NCBI RefSeq assembly: GCF_040500525.1
Contig: NZ_CP159402.1
Location: 620,001-684,000, forward strand
Length of the DNA stretch: 64,000 nt
Direction of reading: 5' to 3'
From: Azospirillum formosense
GTDB taxonomy: Bacteria; Pseudomonadota; Alphaproteobacteria; Azospirillales; Azospirillaceae
Under the pieces are notes generated by a model. That model made no database searches and was not told the origin of the DNA. It saw nothing but the letters and a program-made list of their open reading frames with translations. Positions 34,873-44,935 of this stretch are shown piece after piece (position 1 is the first letter of the stretch; every line of letters starts with the position of its first letter). Made by a program: the position numbers and the translations under genes.

Positions 34873-37800
34873 GTGATCCGGCGCACCGCGAAGATTCTCG
34901 CCTGGACCGCCGCGGGCGCGGTCGTCGTCGCCGGCGCCGCCGGCGGGCTGTTCGCCTGGCGGCTGGCCCAGGGGCCGATCGCGCTCGACCCGCTGACCCC
35001 CTATGTGGAGCGGGCGCTGAGCGACCCGCAGGGCCGCTACCGCGTCGATGTCGGCCAACTCGTCCTGTCCTGGGTGGACGAGGAGGAGAGCGACGGGCTG
35101 ACCCGGCTGGACCTGCGGGCCATCGACGTGCACGCGGTCAACGCCGAAGGGGACGAGCTTGCCGCGGTGCCGGAGCTGGGCGTCGGCTTCTCCGTGCGCG
35201 CGCTGTTCCAGGGCAAGCTGTCGCCGACCCGGCTCGACCTCGTGCGACCGCGCCTTCAAGTGGTCCGCCGGGCTGACGGCAGCCTGGATTTCGACGTGCG
35301 CTCGATCCCGTCTCCCGGCGAGCCGGAGAAGGAGGAGCCGGACGGCGGCCCCGATTTCGCGGGAGAGATCGTCGCCACCCTGATGCAGCCCCCGGACATC
35401 GCCCGGCCGCTGGGCCTGCTGCGGCGGCTGACCGTCATCGGCGCCGACCTGACGGTGACGAACCGCATGCTGGGCCTGTCCTGGCACGCCAACCGCGCCG
35501 ACATCGTGCTGACTCGCGACGGGACGGAGATCGTCGGCGGGGCGCAGCTGCTGCTCGACCTCGACGGGCGGACGGCGGCGGTGGAGGCGTCGGGCGTCCA
35601 TCGCATGGCCGACGCGGAAACCGCGCTGTCCACCCGCTTCGACGGGCTGCAGCCGGCGGCGCTGGCCAAGATCGGCCCGCTTCTGGCGCCGCTGTCGGCG
35701 GTGACCGTGCCGCTGGGCGGGCGCATCGACGCCACCCTGGATTCGCGGTTCGAGCCGGTGCGCTTCAGCTTCGACCTGCAGGGCGGCGCCGGGGAGGTCA
35801 GCCTGCCGACGCTGCGGCCCGACCCCTACCGGGTCGACCGTCTGCGGCTGCGCGGTGGGCTGGACGTGCCTGGCCGGCGGGCGGAGCTGGAGCGGCTCGA
35901 CCTCGCGTTCGACGGGATGGCGATGGCCGGGCGGGGCGACCTGCGCGAGCAGGGCGGGCAGCGCAGCGGCAGCCTGCGGCTCGACCTGGCGGCGGGCGGC
36001 GGGCGGGCCTCGCTCGCCCTCGACGGCACGCAGGTTCCCGACAAGGGCGCGTCGCTGACCGCGACGCTCGGTGGGCTGGTGCCCGCCGCTCTGGCCGGGC
36101 TCGCGCCGGCGCTGGCGCCTCTGGCCGCGGCGCAGCTTCCCCTGTCGGGCACGGCCAGCCTGGAGCTGGACCCCGACGGGCAGCCGCGCGGCGGCCGGGC
36201 GGAGCTGACGGCCGGCGCCGGGCGCGTCGTCCGGCCGGACCTGTTCCCGGAGCCGCTGCCCGTCGCCTCCGCCGCCCTGACGGTGACGGGGGACCGCGCC
36301 TCGGGCCAGCTGGACGTGGAGCGGCTGGCCATCGACCTCGGCGGGCCGACCGTGGAGGGAACCGCGCGGGCCACCATCGACCAGCTGGGCACGCCGGACG
36401 CCCGCCTGTCGGTGGAGGCCGCCGTGACGGCCCGCCGGGTGCCGGCGGACGAGCTGCCCCGGCTGTGGCCGCTGGGGGTGGGGAAGAACCCGCGGGAGTG
36501 GGTGACCGAAAACCTGTCGCACGGCGTCGTGCCGGAGGCGACGGCCACCGTGCGGGCCGCCGGGCCGCTGTCCGACCTGTCGGCGATTGACGTGACGCAG
36601 TTCCAGGCCGGCATCAAGGCCGAGGACATGACGGTGGACTATTTCCACCCGCTGCCCAAGGTCTCCGGCGTTGGGGCGGAGGTGACCACCGACGGCAAGA
36701 CCTTCACCATCCACACCAAGGGCGGGCGGATCGACGACGTCCAGCTCGGCGAAGGCACGATCGTCATCGGCGGCCTGGACACCGGCAAGGAGACCATGGA
36801 CATCCGCGTCCCAGTCCGCGGGCCGGTGCGCACCATCCTGACCGTTCTGGACAGCCCGCCGCTGGGCTATCCCAGCCGCCTCGACCTCGACCCCAAGAAG
36901 ACCCAGGGGCAGGCCGACGCGCAGCTCCACTTCCAGTTCCCGCTGCTGGTCGACCTGAAGGTGGAGCAGCTGAACCTGGACGTCGCGGCGAAGCTGCGCG
37001 GCGTCGGGGTGGAGAAGGTGGCCGCCGGGCTGACCGCGACCGAGGGCGACCTGACGCTGGCGCTCGACATGAACGCCATGACGGTGAAGGGCACCACCAA
37101 GCTGGACGGCATCCCCGTCACCATCGACTGGAAGGAGCAGTTCACCTCCACCGCCAAGGGGCCGCGCACCCGCATCGCCGTGAAGGGCGACGTGGACGCG
37201 AAGGACCTGCGCAGCCACGGCATCGACCTCGGCGAGCATGTCGCGGGGCCGCTGGGGGCGGACGTGCTGTTCACCGTCGACCAGCGCCGCCGCTTCGGCC
37301 TGACCGCCGGGCTTAACCTGGAAAAGACCCATCTGCGCATCGACGAGCTGGGCTGGGAGAAGCGCCCCGGCGTGCCCGGCACCGGCAAGCTGGCGCTGGA
37401 GTTCCAGAAGGACCGGGTGACCCGCGTCACCGGCCTGTCCGTCGATGCCGGGGGGCTGCGCGCCCAGGCGGTCGTCGACCTCGCCCCGCAGACCATGGCG
37501 GTCACCAAGGTGGCGGTCAGCCAGATGTCGGTCGGCCAGACCGACCTGAGGGCCGACGTGACGGTGCATGACGGCGGCAAGGGCGGCTATTCCGGGACCA
37601 TCACCGGCCAGAGCCTGGACGCCCGCGTCCTGGCCGGCAAGGCCGACCCGCCCGGCGGCAAGAAGCAGGGGCCGCCCGACGAGAAGCCGCTGCCGCTCGA
37701 CTTCGACCTGAAGCTGAACCGCGTCGTCTTCGGCGACGGCCGCCACCTGTCCGACGTGGTCGGGCGGATCAGGCGCGACAGCCTGTCCTGGACGGCGCTC

Positions 37801-38505
37801 GACGTGACGGCCAAGGCGGGGCGCGACGGGGCGGTGTCCCTGCGCTACCTGCCGGGCGCCCAGGGCTTCTACGACGTGGCCATCTCGGCCAGCGACGCCG
37901 GAGCGACCTTCCGCGCGCTCGACATCAACGACCGGGTGCAGGGTGGTGCGCTGGCGATCACCGGCCGCACGGTGGAGCCGCGGGCCGACGCCGCCATCGA
38001 AGGGCGGATGGAGCTGACCGACTACGCGCTGATCGACCCGCCGGTTCTGGCCCGCATCCTCAACGCCATTTCGCCGTCCGGCTTCGCCGAGCTGATGGGC
38101 GGCGGCAAGGGCATCCGGTTCGGGCGGGCGGTCAGCGACTACCGCAAGGACGGCCGCCTGCTCACCGTGAAGGATCTGCGCACCTCCGGCTCCGCGCTCG
38201 GCCTGACGCTGACGGGGGAGGTGGACATCGAGACGGACACCGCTAACCTGCGCGGCACCATCGTGCCCATCTACGGGCTGAACCGGCTGATCGGCCAGAT
38301 CCCGCTGCTCGGCGACGCGCTGAGCGGTGGCGAGGGGCAGGGCATCTTCAGCGCCACCTGGCACGTCCGCGGCCCGCTGGCCGACCCGGACGTGACGGTG
38401 AACCCGCTCGCCATGCTGGCGCCGGGCTTCCTGCGCAACCTGTTCTTCCTGGGCGAGGGGGGCGAGGGCAAGGAAGCGCCGTCGCCGGGGACTTTCGAGA
38501 AGTAG
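34873..38505 (+). CDS. YhdP/AsmA-like envelope protein (DUF3971-AsmA2)
   Basis: 1210 residues from a GTG. One N-terminal membrane helix (about 8-30, A-W-T-A-A-G-A-V-V-V-A-G) anchors a very long periplasmic beta-rich part with repeated D-V-T/L-D-L patterns. The C-terminus has the AsmA2-like L-T-G-E-V-D-I-E-T-D-T-A-N-L-R-G-T-I-V-P and ends in V-N-P-L-A-M-L-A-P-G-F-L-R. Relatives form bridges that carry phospholipids between inner and outer membranes. It is divergent from glnE, 102 bases apart. Confidence 0.88.
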   Translation: MIRRTAKILAWTAAGAVVVAGAAGGLFAWRLAQGPIALDPLTPYVERALSDPQGRYRVDVGQLVLSWVDEEESDGLTRLDLRAIDVHAVNAEGDELAAVPELGVGFSVRALFQGKLSPTRLDLVRPRLQVVRRADGSLDFDVRSIPSPGEPEKEEPDGGPDFAGEIVATLMQPPDIARPLGLLRRLTVIGADLTVTNRMLGLSWHANRADIVLTRDGTEIVGGAQLLLDLDGRTAAVEASGVHRMADAETALSTRFDGLQPAALAKIGPLLAPLSAVTVPLGGRIDATLDSRFEPVRFSFDLQGGAGEVSLPTLRPDPYRVDRLRLRGGLDVPGRRAELERLDLAFDGMAMAGRGDLREQGGQRSGSLRLDLAAGGGRASLALDGTQVPDKGASLTATLGGLVPAALAGLAPALAPLAAAQLPLSGTASLELDPDGQPRGGRAELTAGAGRVVRPDLFPEPLPVASAALTVTGDRASGQLDVERLAIDLGGPTVEGTARATIDQLGTPDARLSVEAAVTARRVPADELPRLWPLGVGKNPREWVTENLSHGVVPEATATVRAAGPLSDLSAIDVTQFQAGIKAEDMTVDYFHPLPKVSGVGAEVTTDGKTFTIHTKGGRIDDVQLGEGTIVIGGLDTGKETMDIRVPVRGPVRTILTVLDSPPLGYPSRLDLDPKKTQGQADAQLHFQFPLLVDLKVEQLNLDVAAKLRGVGVEKVAAGLTATEGDLTLALDMNAMTVKGTTKLDGIPVTIDWKEQFTSTAKGPRTRIAVKGDVDAKDLRSHGIDLGEHVAGPLGADVLFTVDQRRRFGLTAGLNLEKTHLRIDELGWEKRPGVPGTGKLALEFQKDRVTRVTGLSVDAGGLRAQAVVDLAPQTMAVTKVAVSQMSVGQTDLRADVTVHDGGKGGYSGTITGQSLDARVLAGKADPPGGKKQGPPDEKPLPLDFDLKLNRVVFGDGRHLSDVVGRIRRDSLSWTALDVTAKAGRDGAVSLRYLPGAQGFYDVAISASDAGATFRALDINDRVQGGALAITGRTVEPRADAAIEGRMELTDYALIDPPVLARILNAISPSGFAELMGGGKGIRFGRAVSDYRKDGRLLTVKDLRTSGSALGLTLTGEVDIETDTANLRGTIVPIYGLNRLIGQIPLLGDALSGGEGQGIFSATWHVRGPLADPDVTVNPLAMLAPGFLRNLFFLGEGGEGKEAPSPGTFEK

Positions 38506-38517
38506 GGGGATGATTGT

Positions 38518-38660
38518 CCCTCTCCCGCCTCAGGAGAGGGAGGGGCCCGCCGCATTGCGGCGGGAGGGTGAGGGTGCCGGCAACAGGGCTGGTGCCCGCT
38601 CCCTGGCTTTACCCTCACCCGCCCGCTGTCGCAGGCACCCTCCCCCGGGGCGGGAGAGGG
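38518..38660. repeat. Intergenic palindromic repeat
   Basis: 143 bases bounded by CCCTCTCCCGCC and its complement GGCGGGAGAGGG, with an inner pair GGGTGAGGGT / ACCCTCACCC. It lies between the convergent asmA-like and tyrS genes and could terminate both. It shares its ends with the element at 28.4 kb. Confidence 0.85.
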
Positions 38661-38673
38661 ATTCAGCGGTGCC

Positions 38674-39927
38674 TCACACCGCCTTGACCAGCGCGTGACG
38701 CTTCTTGCCGGCGCTCAGCTTGATGACGCCGTCGGCGTTCAGGTCGGCGGCGGTGGCCTTGGCGGCCTCGTCGGGGATGGCGGCGTCGTTCATCTTGGCG
38801 CCGGCGCCCTTGATGAGGCGGCGGGCCTCACCCTTCGACGCGGCCAGCCCGGCGGACACCAGCAGGTCCACCAGCGCGACGCCGGCCTCAAGCTCGGCGC
38901 GGGGCACGTCGATGCTCGGCAGGCCCTCGGCGGCGGCGCCCTGCTCGAAGGTGCGGCGGGCGGTCTCGGCGGCCTCCAGGGCGGCCTCCTCGCCGTGGGC
39001 GAGCTTGGTCACCTCGTGGGCGAGAATCTTCTTGGCCTCGTTGATGCCGGCGCCCTCCAGGGACTCCAGCCGCGCCACCTCGTCCAGCGGCAGCTCGGTG
39101 TAGAGACGCAGGAAGCGGCCGACGTCGGCGTCCTCGGTGTTGCGCCAGTACTGCCAAAAATCATAGGCGCTGAGCTTGTCGGCGGTCAGCCACACCGCGC
39201 CCGCGGCGGTCTTGCCCATCTTGGCGCCCGACGAGGTGGTCAGCAGCGGGGTGGTCAGGCCGAACAGCTCCGCCCCGTCGGTGCGGCGGCCCAGCTCGAC
39301 GCCGTTGATGATGTTGCCCCACTGATCCGACCCGCCCATCTGGAGCATGCACTTCTCGCGGCGGAACAGCTCCACGAAGTCGTAGGCCTGGAGAATCATG
39401 TAGTTGAATTCCAGGAAGGTCAGCGGCTGCTCACGGTCCAGCCGCAGCTTGACCGATTCGAAGGTCATCATGCGGTTGATCGTGAAATGCCGGCCGATGT
39501 CGCGGAGCAGCGGGATGTATTTCAGCTCGTCCAGCCAGTCGGCGTTGTTGACCATCACCGCGTCCGTGGCGCCGTCGCCAAAGGACAGGTAGCGCCCGAA
39601 GATGCGCTTGATGCCCGCCATGTTGGCGTTGATGGCCTCGTCGGTGAGGAGCTGGCGCGCCTCGTCCTTGCCCGACGGATCGCCGATCTTGGTCGTGCCG
39701 CCGCCCATCAGGACGATGGGCTTGTGGCCGGTCTTCTGCAGCCAGCGCAGCATCATGATCGGCAGCAGGCTGCCCACATGCAGGCTGTCCGCCGTGCAGT
39801 CGAAGCCGATGTAGGCGATGATCGGCCCCTTCGCCGCGCGCTCGTCGAGCCCGGCGAGGTCGGTGCACTGGTGGATGAAGCCGCGTTCCTGCAGCGTGCG
39901 GAGGAAATCCGATGTCAGCGTCGTCAT
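38674..39927 (-). CDS. tyrS: Tyrosyl-tRNA synthetase
   Basis: 417 residues. Class I synthetase with the HIGH-equivalent [17 protein letters not shown], the tyrosine-pocket [11 protein letters not shown] and the KMSKS-equivalent K-M-G-K-T. A C-terminal S4 RNA-binding domain begins near residue 350 ([20 protein letters not shown]). The ATG at 39927 gives the usual M-T-T-L-T-S-D-F start. It is divergent from anmK. Confidence 0.96.
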   Translation of the reverse strand: MTTLTSDFLRTLQERGFIHQCTDLAGLDERAAKGPIIAYIGFDCTADSLHVGSLLPIMMLRWLQKTGHKPIVLMGGGTTKIGDPSGKDEARQLLTDEAINANMAGIKRIFGRYLSFGDGATDAVMVNNADWLDELKYIPLLRDIGRHFTINRMMTFESVKLRLDREQPLTFLEFNYMILQAYDFVELFRREKCMLQMGGSDQWGNIINGVELGRRTDGAELFGLTTPLLTTSSGAKMGKTAAGAVWLTADKLSAYDFWQYWRNTEDADVGRFLRLYTELPLDEVARLESLEGAGINEAKKILAHEVTKLAHGEEAALEAAETARRTFEQGAAAEGLPSIDVPRAELEAGVALVDLLVSAGLAASKGEARRLIKGAGAKMNDAAIPDEAAKATAADLNADGVIKLSAGKKRHALVKAV

Positions 39928-40036
39928 GGCCGCGATCCGGCTGTCGTGGTAGGGTCCAGGGTCGCGTCTGTTAGCATGGAACGCGCGGCCCCACAATTCT
40001 CGGGGCTGACTCGACAAGGGATTGGGGCCCGATGGA

Positions 40037-41113
40037 ATGAGACAGGGAATGCGGACGGTCGTCGGGCTGATGAGCGGCACCTCCATGGACGGGATCGACG
40101 CGGCGCTGGTCCGCACCGACGGCGAGCGCCGGGTGGAGCCGCTGGCCTTCGTGACCATTCCCTACGCGGACGGCTTCCGCGCCGAGCTGCGCTCCTGCCT
40201 CGGCGGCAAGGGGCCGGTGGAGGCGGTGGAGCGCGCCCTGACCGACGCCCATGCCGACGCGGTGCGCCGCCTGCTGGCGGAGGCCGGGACGGAGGCCGCG
40301 GCGGTGGACCTGATCGGCTTCCACGGCCACACGATCTTCCATGACCCGGCGCAGCGCCGCACCTGGCAGATCGGCGACGGCGCGCGGCTGGCGCGGGCGA
40401 CCGGCATCGCCGTGGTCGACGACTTCCGCACGGCGGATGTGGCGGCGGGCGGGCAGGGCGCCCCGCTGGTGCCGCTGTTCCACCGCGCGCTGGCCGACGC
40501 CCTGCCGCGCCCGCTGGCCGTGCTGAACATCGGCGGCGTCGCCAACGTCACCTGGATCGGCGCGGGCGTGGACGACGTGATCGCCTGCGACACCGGGCCG
40601 GGCAACGCTCTGGTCGACGACTGGGTGCTGTCCGGGCAGGGCGCCCGCTACGATTCCGGCGGGTCGCTGGCGGCGGCGGGCGCGGTGGACGAGGGCGCCT
40701 TGGCGGCGCTGCTCGCCCATCCCTATTTCGACCTGCCGGCGCCGAAGTCGCTGGATCGCGACGCCTTCGACCCGGCGCCCGTCCGCGGCCTGTCGGTGGC
40801 GGACGGGGCGGCGACCCTGACCACCTTCACCGCCGCGTCGGTCGCCCGCATCGTCCCGCACCTGCCGGCCGCGCCGCTGCGCTGGCTGGTCTGCGGCGGT
40901 GGGCGGCACAACGCGACTCTGATGGGCATGCTGGCCGATCGGCTGGGCGTTCCGGTCGATCCGGTGGAGGCGGTGGGCTGGAACGGCGACGCGCTGGAGG
41001 CCGAGGCCTTCGCCTATCTGGCGGTGCGCAGCCGCAAGGGCCTGCCGCTCAGCCTGCCGTCCACGACCGGCGTGCCCCAGCCGATGAGCGGCGGGCGCTT
41101 CCACGTGGTGTGA
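40037..41113 (+). CDS. anmK: Anhydro-N-acetylmuramic acid kinase AnmK
   Basis: 358 residues. The ATP motif is [14 protein letters not shown] near the start, with the catalytic-region [12 protein letters not shown] and the C-terminal V-C-G-G-G-R-H-N. It phosphorylates 1,6-anhydroMurNAc to MurNAc-6-P in peptidoglycan recycling. The neighbouring convergent gene encodes a NagZ-like hexosaminidase that would supply its substrate. The ATG at 40037 has GGGG at a good distance; another ATG lies four codons on. Confidence 0.93.
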   Translation: MRQGMRTVVGLMSGTSMDGIDAALVRTDGERRVEPLAFVTIPYADGFRAELRSCLGGKGPVEAVERALTDAHADAVRRLLAEAGTEAAAVDLIGFHGHTIFHDPAQRRTWQIGDGARLARATGIAVVDDFRTADVAAGGQGAPLVPLFHRALADALPRPLAVLNIGGVANVTWIGAGVDDVIACDTGPGNALVDDWVLSGQGARYDSGGSLAAAGAVDEGALAALLAHPYFDLPAPKSLDRDAFDPAPVRGLSVADGAATLTTFTAASVARIVPHLPAAPLRWLVCGGGRHNATLMGMLADRLGVPVDPVEAVGWNGDALEAEAFAYLAVRSRKGLPLSLPSTTGVPQPMSGGRFHVV

Positions 41114-41117
41114 CGCC

Positions 41118-42452
41118 TTAGGGAGCCGCGGCCTTCAGGCGACCGGCATCCAGCCGGTGGCGGCTTCGCGCCAGCGCCGCGCTGTCCAGCCGACCGTCGC
41201 GTCCGGCGTCGATCAGGCAGTCAAGGGCCGGGAAGGTCTGCTCCCAGTCGTAGGACACCAGGAGGATGTCCACCCCGGCGTTCAACGCCGCGACGGCGCC
41301 CCGGCAGAGCCCGCCGTTGAAGACCGCGCCCATGGTCATGTCGTCGGTGACGATGATTCCCCGAAACCCCCAGTTCCCCCGCAGCAGACCCCCGACCACA
41401 GGCCGGGACAGCGAGGCCGGCGCCTGCGGGTCCACCGCGGCGAGGGTGGCGTGTCCGACCATCAGCCAGGCGTCGAGCCGCCCGAGGGTTTCCCGGAAGG
41501 GGCGCCAATCCCGCCGCTCCAGCGCGTCGGTGGGGGTGTGCAGGGTGGCGCCGATGATGTGCGTATCCTCGGCCACCCCACCCAGGCCGGGGAAATGCTT
41601 CAATGTCGGGGTGACGCCGGCCTGCCGCAGCGCCTCGCCATAGGCCACCGCGACCTCCGTGACGATGGCCGGATTGTCGGAAATCGCGCGGCGGGCGATC
41701 TGGCTGCCGAAGTCCAGCGGATGGGCCGGGTCGTCCGTTCGCAGATCGACCACGGGGGTGAAATTGATGGTGACGCCCAGGCCGGCCAACTCCTGGCCAT
41801 GGACGGCGCCGTAGGCCAGCGCCGCGGCCCGTCGCTGATCGGCGGGCTGATCCGCCAGCGTTCCGAGGGGCGGCAGGGCGGTCAGGGGCGGCGACAGGCG
41901 GGAGACGATCCCGCCCTCCTGGTCGGCGGCGACCGCCAGCGGCGGCAGTCCCGCTTCCCGGCGCAGCGCCTGCAGGCGCGCGATGTCGGCGCGCAACCCC
42001 TCCGCCGAACGGGCGGCGATGTTGCTGCGGGTGACAAAAATCCCGCCGATCAGGCCGTTGGCCGCCAGCGGCTCGATGTCGGCCAGGGTGCCGTAGCCGA
42101 CCATCAGGTGACGGCCGATATCCCGCGCCATGGCACCGCGGGCGGCCAGCACCCGCTGCTTCTGCAGCAGGAAACGGCCCTCCATGGCCAGCGCGACCGC
42201 AGGGCCCGCCGCGCAGAGCGCAATCAGGAGCCAGCCCAGCGGGCGTCGTCCTTTCGGCAACCGCCAGGAGGCCAGGGCCACGCCGAGCGCTCCCGCGCAC
42301 AGCACGGCCGCCAAAGCCCAGGAGCGGATGGAGAACAGGTAAGGGGTCCGGATCGCCAGCGCTGCGAGGAGCGTCAGCGCTCCGCCGAGCCACAAGGCCA
42401 CCGGCACCGCCAACGCCATGGCGGTCCGCGCGACGGTGCCCATCCGGCTCAT
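41118..42452 (-). CDS. NagZ-like glycoside hydrolase family 3 with N-terminal membrane helices
   Basis: 444 residues. The first 100 or so residues hold three hydrophobic helices, unusual for NagZ, which is normally soluble and about 340 residues. The GH3 domain follows with A-A-D-Q-E-G-G-I-V-S-R-L, K-H-F-P-G-L-G-G-V-A-E-D-T-H (NagZ catalytic Asp-His dyad in D-T-H) and the nucleophile motif V-T-D-D-M-T-M-G-A. It should remove GlcNAc from GlcNAc-anhydroMurNAc fragments. It ends four bases from anmK. The membrane anchor suggests work at the inner membrane. Confidence 0.85.
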   Translation of the reverse strand: MSRMGTVARTAMALAVPVALWLGGALTLLAALAIRTPYLFSIRSWALAAVLCAGALGVALASWRLPKGRRPLGWLLIALCAAGPAVALAMEGRFLLQKQRVLAARGAMARDIGRHLMVGYGTLADIEPLAANGLIGGIFVTRSNIAARSAEGLRADIARLQALRREAGLPPLAVAADQEGGIVSRLSPPLTALPPLGTLADQPADQRRAAALAYGAVHGQELAGLGVTINFTPVVDLRTDDPAHPLDFGSQIARRAISDNPAIVTEVAVAYGEALRQAGVTPTLKHFPGLGGVAEDTHIIGATLHTPTDALERRDWRPFRETLGRLDAWLMVGHATLAAVDPQAPASLSRPVVGGLLRGNWGFRGIIVTDDMTMGAVFNGGLCRGAVAALNAGVDILLVSYDWEQTFPALDCLIDAGRDGRLDSAALARSRHRLDAGRLKAAAP

Positions 42453-42461
42453 GGCGTCGCG

Positions 42462-42650
42462 TCAGGGGCGCGGGCGGCTGTTGTCGGTGCATTTGTCGGT
42501 GTGCCTGCACCAGTTGCCGAAGGTGCTGGCGATCTGGGCGTTGCTGCAGCCGGACAGCAGGAGCGCCGCGAGGCCGGCGGCAGCGGTGAGGCGAAGGGTC
42601 TTCGCAACGGCCACTCCCCCAGTCATGCCGACACTCACCCGGCCGCTCAT
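42462..42650 (-). CDS. Small entericidin-like lipoprotein
   Basis: 62 residues from the ATG at 42650, which overlaps the TGA of the upstream hydrolase. A hydrophobic signal ends in L-L-L-S-G-C-S, so Cys35 should be lipidated, leaving a mature peptide of only 28 residues with two further cysteines (N-W-C and K-C-T). A second ATG at 42626 is closer to the usual signal-peptide length. Function unknown. Confidence 0.65.
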   Translation of the reverse strand: MSGRVSVGMTGGVAVAKTLRLTAAAGLAALLLSGCSNAQIASTFGNWCRHTDKCTDNSRPRP

Positions 42651-43309
42651 TCCGCCACGGCGGCGACGGGGTTGCCCATCGCGCGGTCCAGATAGTCGTC
42701 CACCTGCACCGCCAGATCGTCGCTGCGGTTGGCGAAGAAATGGTTGGCGCCCGGCACGACGCGGTGGTCGATGCGGATGTCCTTCTGGTGCGACAGCTTG
42801 GTCACCAGCTTGTTCACCGCCGCCCCCGGAACCAGCTCGTCCTTGTCGCCGTGGATGATCAGGCCGGAGGAGGGGCAGGGCGCCAGGAAGGAGAAGTCGA
42901 ACAGGTTGGCCGGCGGCGAGACGGACACGAAGCCGTCGATCTCCGGGCGGCGCATCAGAAGCTGCATGCCGATCCAGGCCCCGAAGGACACCCCGGCGAT
43001 CCAGCAGACCGGGGCGTTGGGGTTGTGGGTCTGCAGCCAGTCCAGAGCCGCCGCCGCGTCGGCCAGTTCGCCCTCGCCCTTGTCGTAGGCGCCCTGGCTG
43101 CGGCCGACCCCCCGGAAATTGAAGCGCAGGGCCGAATAGCCGCGCTTCGTGAAGGACTGGAACAGGGTGAAGACCACCTTGTTGTTCATGGTCCCGTTGT
43201 GATGCGGGTGCGGATGCAGCAGCAAGGCCATCGGCGCGTTGGGGATCGTGCCGTGTGTGTAGCGCCCTTCCAGACGTCCGGCCGGACCGTTGATCATCAC
43301 TTCAGGCAT
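42647..43309 (-). CDS. Alpha/beta hydrolase (dienelactone-hydrolase-like)
   Basis: 220 residues. H-P-H-P-H-H-N-G-T-M-N-N-K-V-V near the start, the nucleophile elbow G-V-S-F-G-A-W (Ser), the acid in G-D-K-D-E-L-V, and the catalytic His in G-A-N-H-F-F. This is the COG2945 type of cytoplasmic serine hydrolase common in alphaproteobacteria. The substrate is unknown. It heads a short minus-strand run with the small lipoprotein and the NagZ-like gene. Confidence 0.88.
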   Translation of the reverse strand: MPEVMINGPAGRLEGRYTHGTIPNAPMALLLHPHPHHNGTMNNKVVFTLFQSFTKRGYSALRFNFRGVGRSQGAYDKGEGELADAAAALDWLQTHNPNAPVCWIAGVSFGAWIGMQLLMRRPEIDGFVSVSPPANLFDFSFLAPCPSSGLIIHGDKDELVPGAAVNKLVTKLSHQKDIRIDHRVVPGANHFFANRSDDLAVQVDDYLDRAMGNPVAAVAE

Positions 43310-43430
43310 GGGAACGGCGATCCTGACGCGAATATAAGGTGATCCGGACCACCGGCGGAGCGGCGGGCGGACGCCACGGCAAGCGGACGTGGTTGCCCAT
43401 GGACAAGCATGGATTTTTCGCACACAATTC

Positions 43431-43459
43431 TTGACCGTTTTGCTTGGTCATCATATATG
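43431..43459 (+). promoter_or_regulatory. Sigma-70 promoter with dyad, upstream of cysE-iscR
   Basis: TTGACC (43431-43436), 17-base spacer, TATATG (43454-43459). The dyad TGACC-N9-GGTCA (43432-43450) overlaps the -35 and the spacer. A bound protein would exclude RNA polymerase, so this is a candidate operator, perhaps for the IscR encoded downstream. The leader to cysE would be about 109 bases. Confidence 0.75.
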
Positions 43460-43574
43460 CGTCGATGCGTCCTTCCAGGGCAACCCGCGCGACCGGCGAG
43501 GCACGGGTCGAGGGCTCTTGCGAAAGATCACCTCTTCCGGCAAGAGGGCGGACTATACCACGGCGGGTGTTCCG

Positions 43575-44348
43575 GTGTTCAAGCATCTTCGCGAAGAGAT
43601 CGACGGTATCATGGCCCGCGACCCGGCCGCGCGGTCACGGGCCGAGGTCGCGCTGTGCTATCCGGGCTTCCACGCCATCGTCCTGCACCGCGTCGCGCGC
43701 TACTGCTGGGACCGCCGCTGGCACCTGATGGCGCGCGCCGTCTCGCAGATCGCCCGTGCCCTGACCGGCATCGAGATCCATCCCGGCGCCACCATCGGGC
43801 GCCGCTTCTTCATCGACCACGGGATGGGCGTCGTCATCGGCGAGACCGCCGAGATCGGCGACGACGTGATGCTCTATCATGGGGTGACGCTGGGCGGCAC
43901 CTCGCTGAACCAGGGCAAGCGCCATCCCACGCTGGAGAGCGGCGTGATCGTCGGTGCGGGGGCCAAGGTGCTGGGCGCCATCACCATCGGGCGCGGCGCC
44001 CGCGTCGGCGCCAACGCCGTCGTGGTGGCGGACGTGGCGCCGGGCATCGCCGTGGTCGGCATCCCGGCCAAGGCGGTGGTGACTCGCGACCGTGTCGAGA
44101 CGCAGAAGTTCATGCCCTACGGCACGCCCTGCGGCGACATCCCCGATCCGGTGGCCCGCGCGCTGAACGGCCTGCTCGATCAGGTGTCGACCCTGCGCCG
44201 GCGCGTCGAGGAACTGGAATCGGAGCGCGGCGACGCGCATAATTCATCCGTATACGAAACATCGGGCGGTCCCAACGGGAGCGTCCGGCCCGACAATGGG
44301 GTGCGCGAGCCGGTGTCCGCCGAAAGCGGGCCGGCGGCGTCCTGTTGA
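43575..44348 (+). CDS. cysE: Serine O-acetyltransferase CysE
   Basis: 257 residues from a GTG. The N-terminal helical part is short ([10 protein letters not shown]). The left-handed beta-helix contains [24 protein letters not shown], split over hexapeptide repeats, then [10 protein letters not shown] and K-R-H-P. It makes O-acetylserine for cysteine synthesis. Being first in an operon with iscR and iscS, it ties cysteine supply to Fe-S cluster assembly. The C-terminal 45 residues are low-complexity. Confidence 0.93.
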   Translation: MFKHLREEIDGIMARDPAARSRAEVALCYPGFHAIVLHRVARYCWDRRWHLMARAVSQIARALTGIEIHPGATIGRRFFIDHGMGVVIGETAEIGDDVMLYHGVTLGGTSLNQGKRHPTLESGVIVGAGAKVLGAITIGRGARVGANAVVVADVAPGIAVVGIPAKAVVTRDRVETQKFMPYGTPCGDIPDPVARALNGLLDQVSTLRRRVEELESERGDAHNSSVYETSGGPNGSVRPDNGVREPVSAESGPAASC

Positions 44349-44425
44349 ATCAAACACAAACACGAGGCTTGGCGCCGATCCGCTGGACGGTCGGGCCGGG
44401 GTGAAGGAAGGGTAAGGAGGGTAAA

Positions 44426-44908
44426 ATGAGACTCAGCACCAAGGGACGCTATGCCGTCATGGCCATGGTCGATCTTGCTGCCACCAGCCAGGGGAGCCCC
44501 GTCGCCCTTGCCGACATCGCCGACCGGCAGGAGATTTCGCTCTCCTATCTGGAGCAGCTGTTCGCCAAGCTGCGCAAGGGCGGCCTCGTGAAGAGCGTGC
44601 GCGGTCCGGGCGGCGGCTATCTGCTGGCCCATCCGGCGGACGCGACCCGCGTGTCCGACATCATCCTGGCGGTGGACGAGCCGATCCGCACCACCCGCTG
44701 CGCCAACGGCACGCCGCAGGGCTGCCGGACCAACCGCTCGCGCTGCCTGACCCATGACCTGTGGGAGGAGCTGGGCAACCAGATCCACATGTATCTCAGC
44801 TCGGTCACCGTGGCCGACGTGGTGGAGCGCCGGATCATCGGCACCAGCAGCCTGACCATCCGCGGCCCGCAGCCGGCGGACGAGGGTGCCGCGGTCGCGG
44901 CGGAGTAA
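44426..44908 (+). CDS. iscR: Fe-S cluster regulator IscR (Rrf2 family)
   Basis: 160 residues. N-terminal winged helix M-R-L-S-T-K-G-R-Y-A-V-M-A-M and G-P-G-G-G-Y-L-L, then the cluster-binding cysteines in R-C-A-N-G-T-P-Q-G-C-R-T-N-R-S-R-C-L-T-H-D-L-W. It senses Fe-S status and probably represses its own operon. A strong AAGGAGGG ribosome site precedes the ATG. No separate promoter is evident in the 77-base gap from cysE. Confidence 0.94.
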   Translation: MRLSTKGRYAVMAMVDLAATSQGSPVALADIADRQEISLSYLEQLFAKLRKGGLVKSVRGPGGGYLLAHPADATRVSDIILAVDEPIRTTRCANGTPQGCRTNRSRCLTHDLWEELGNQIHMYLSSVTVADVVERRIIGTSSLTIRGPQPADEGAAVAAE

Positions 44909-44935
44909 GGGAGCGCCTTCCGGCGCCTCGACCCG

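Noticed and set aside
31762..38364. A 2,200-codon open frame on the minus strand covering glnE and the region opposite the AsmA-like gene
   Set aside because: Only the part from 34770 downwards matches GlnE. The rest is the antisense of a real plus-strand gene and is open because of high GC and codon bias.
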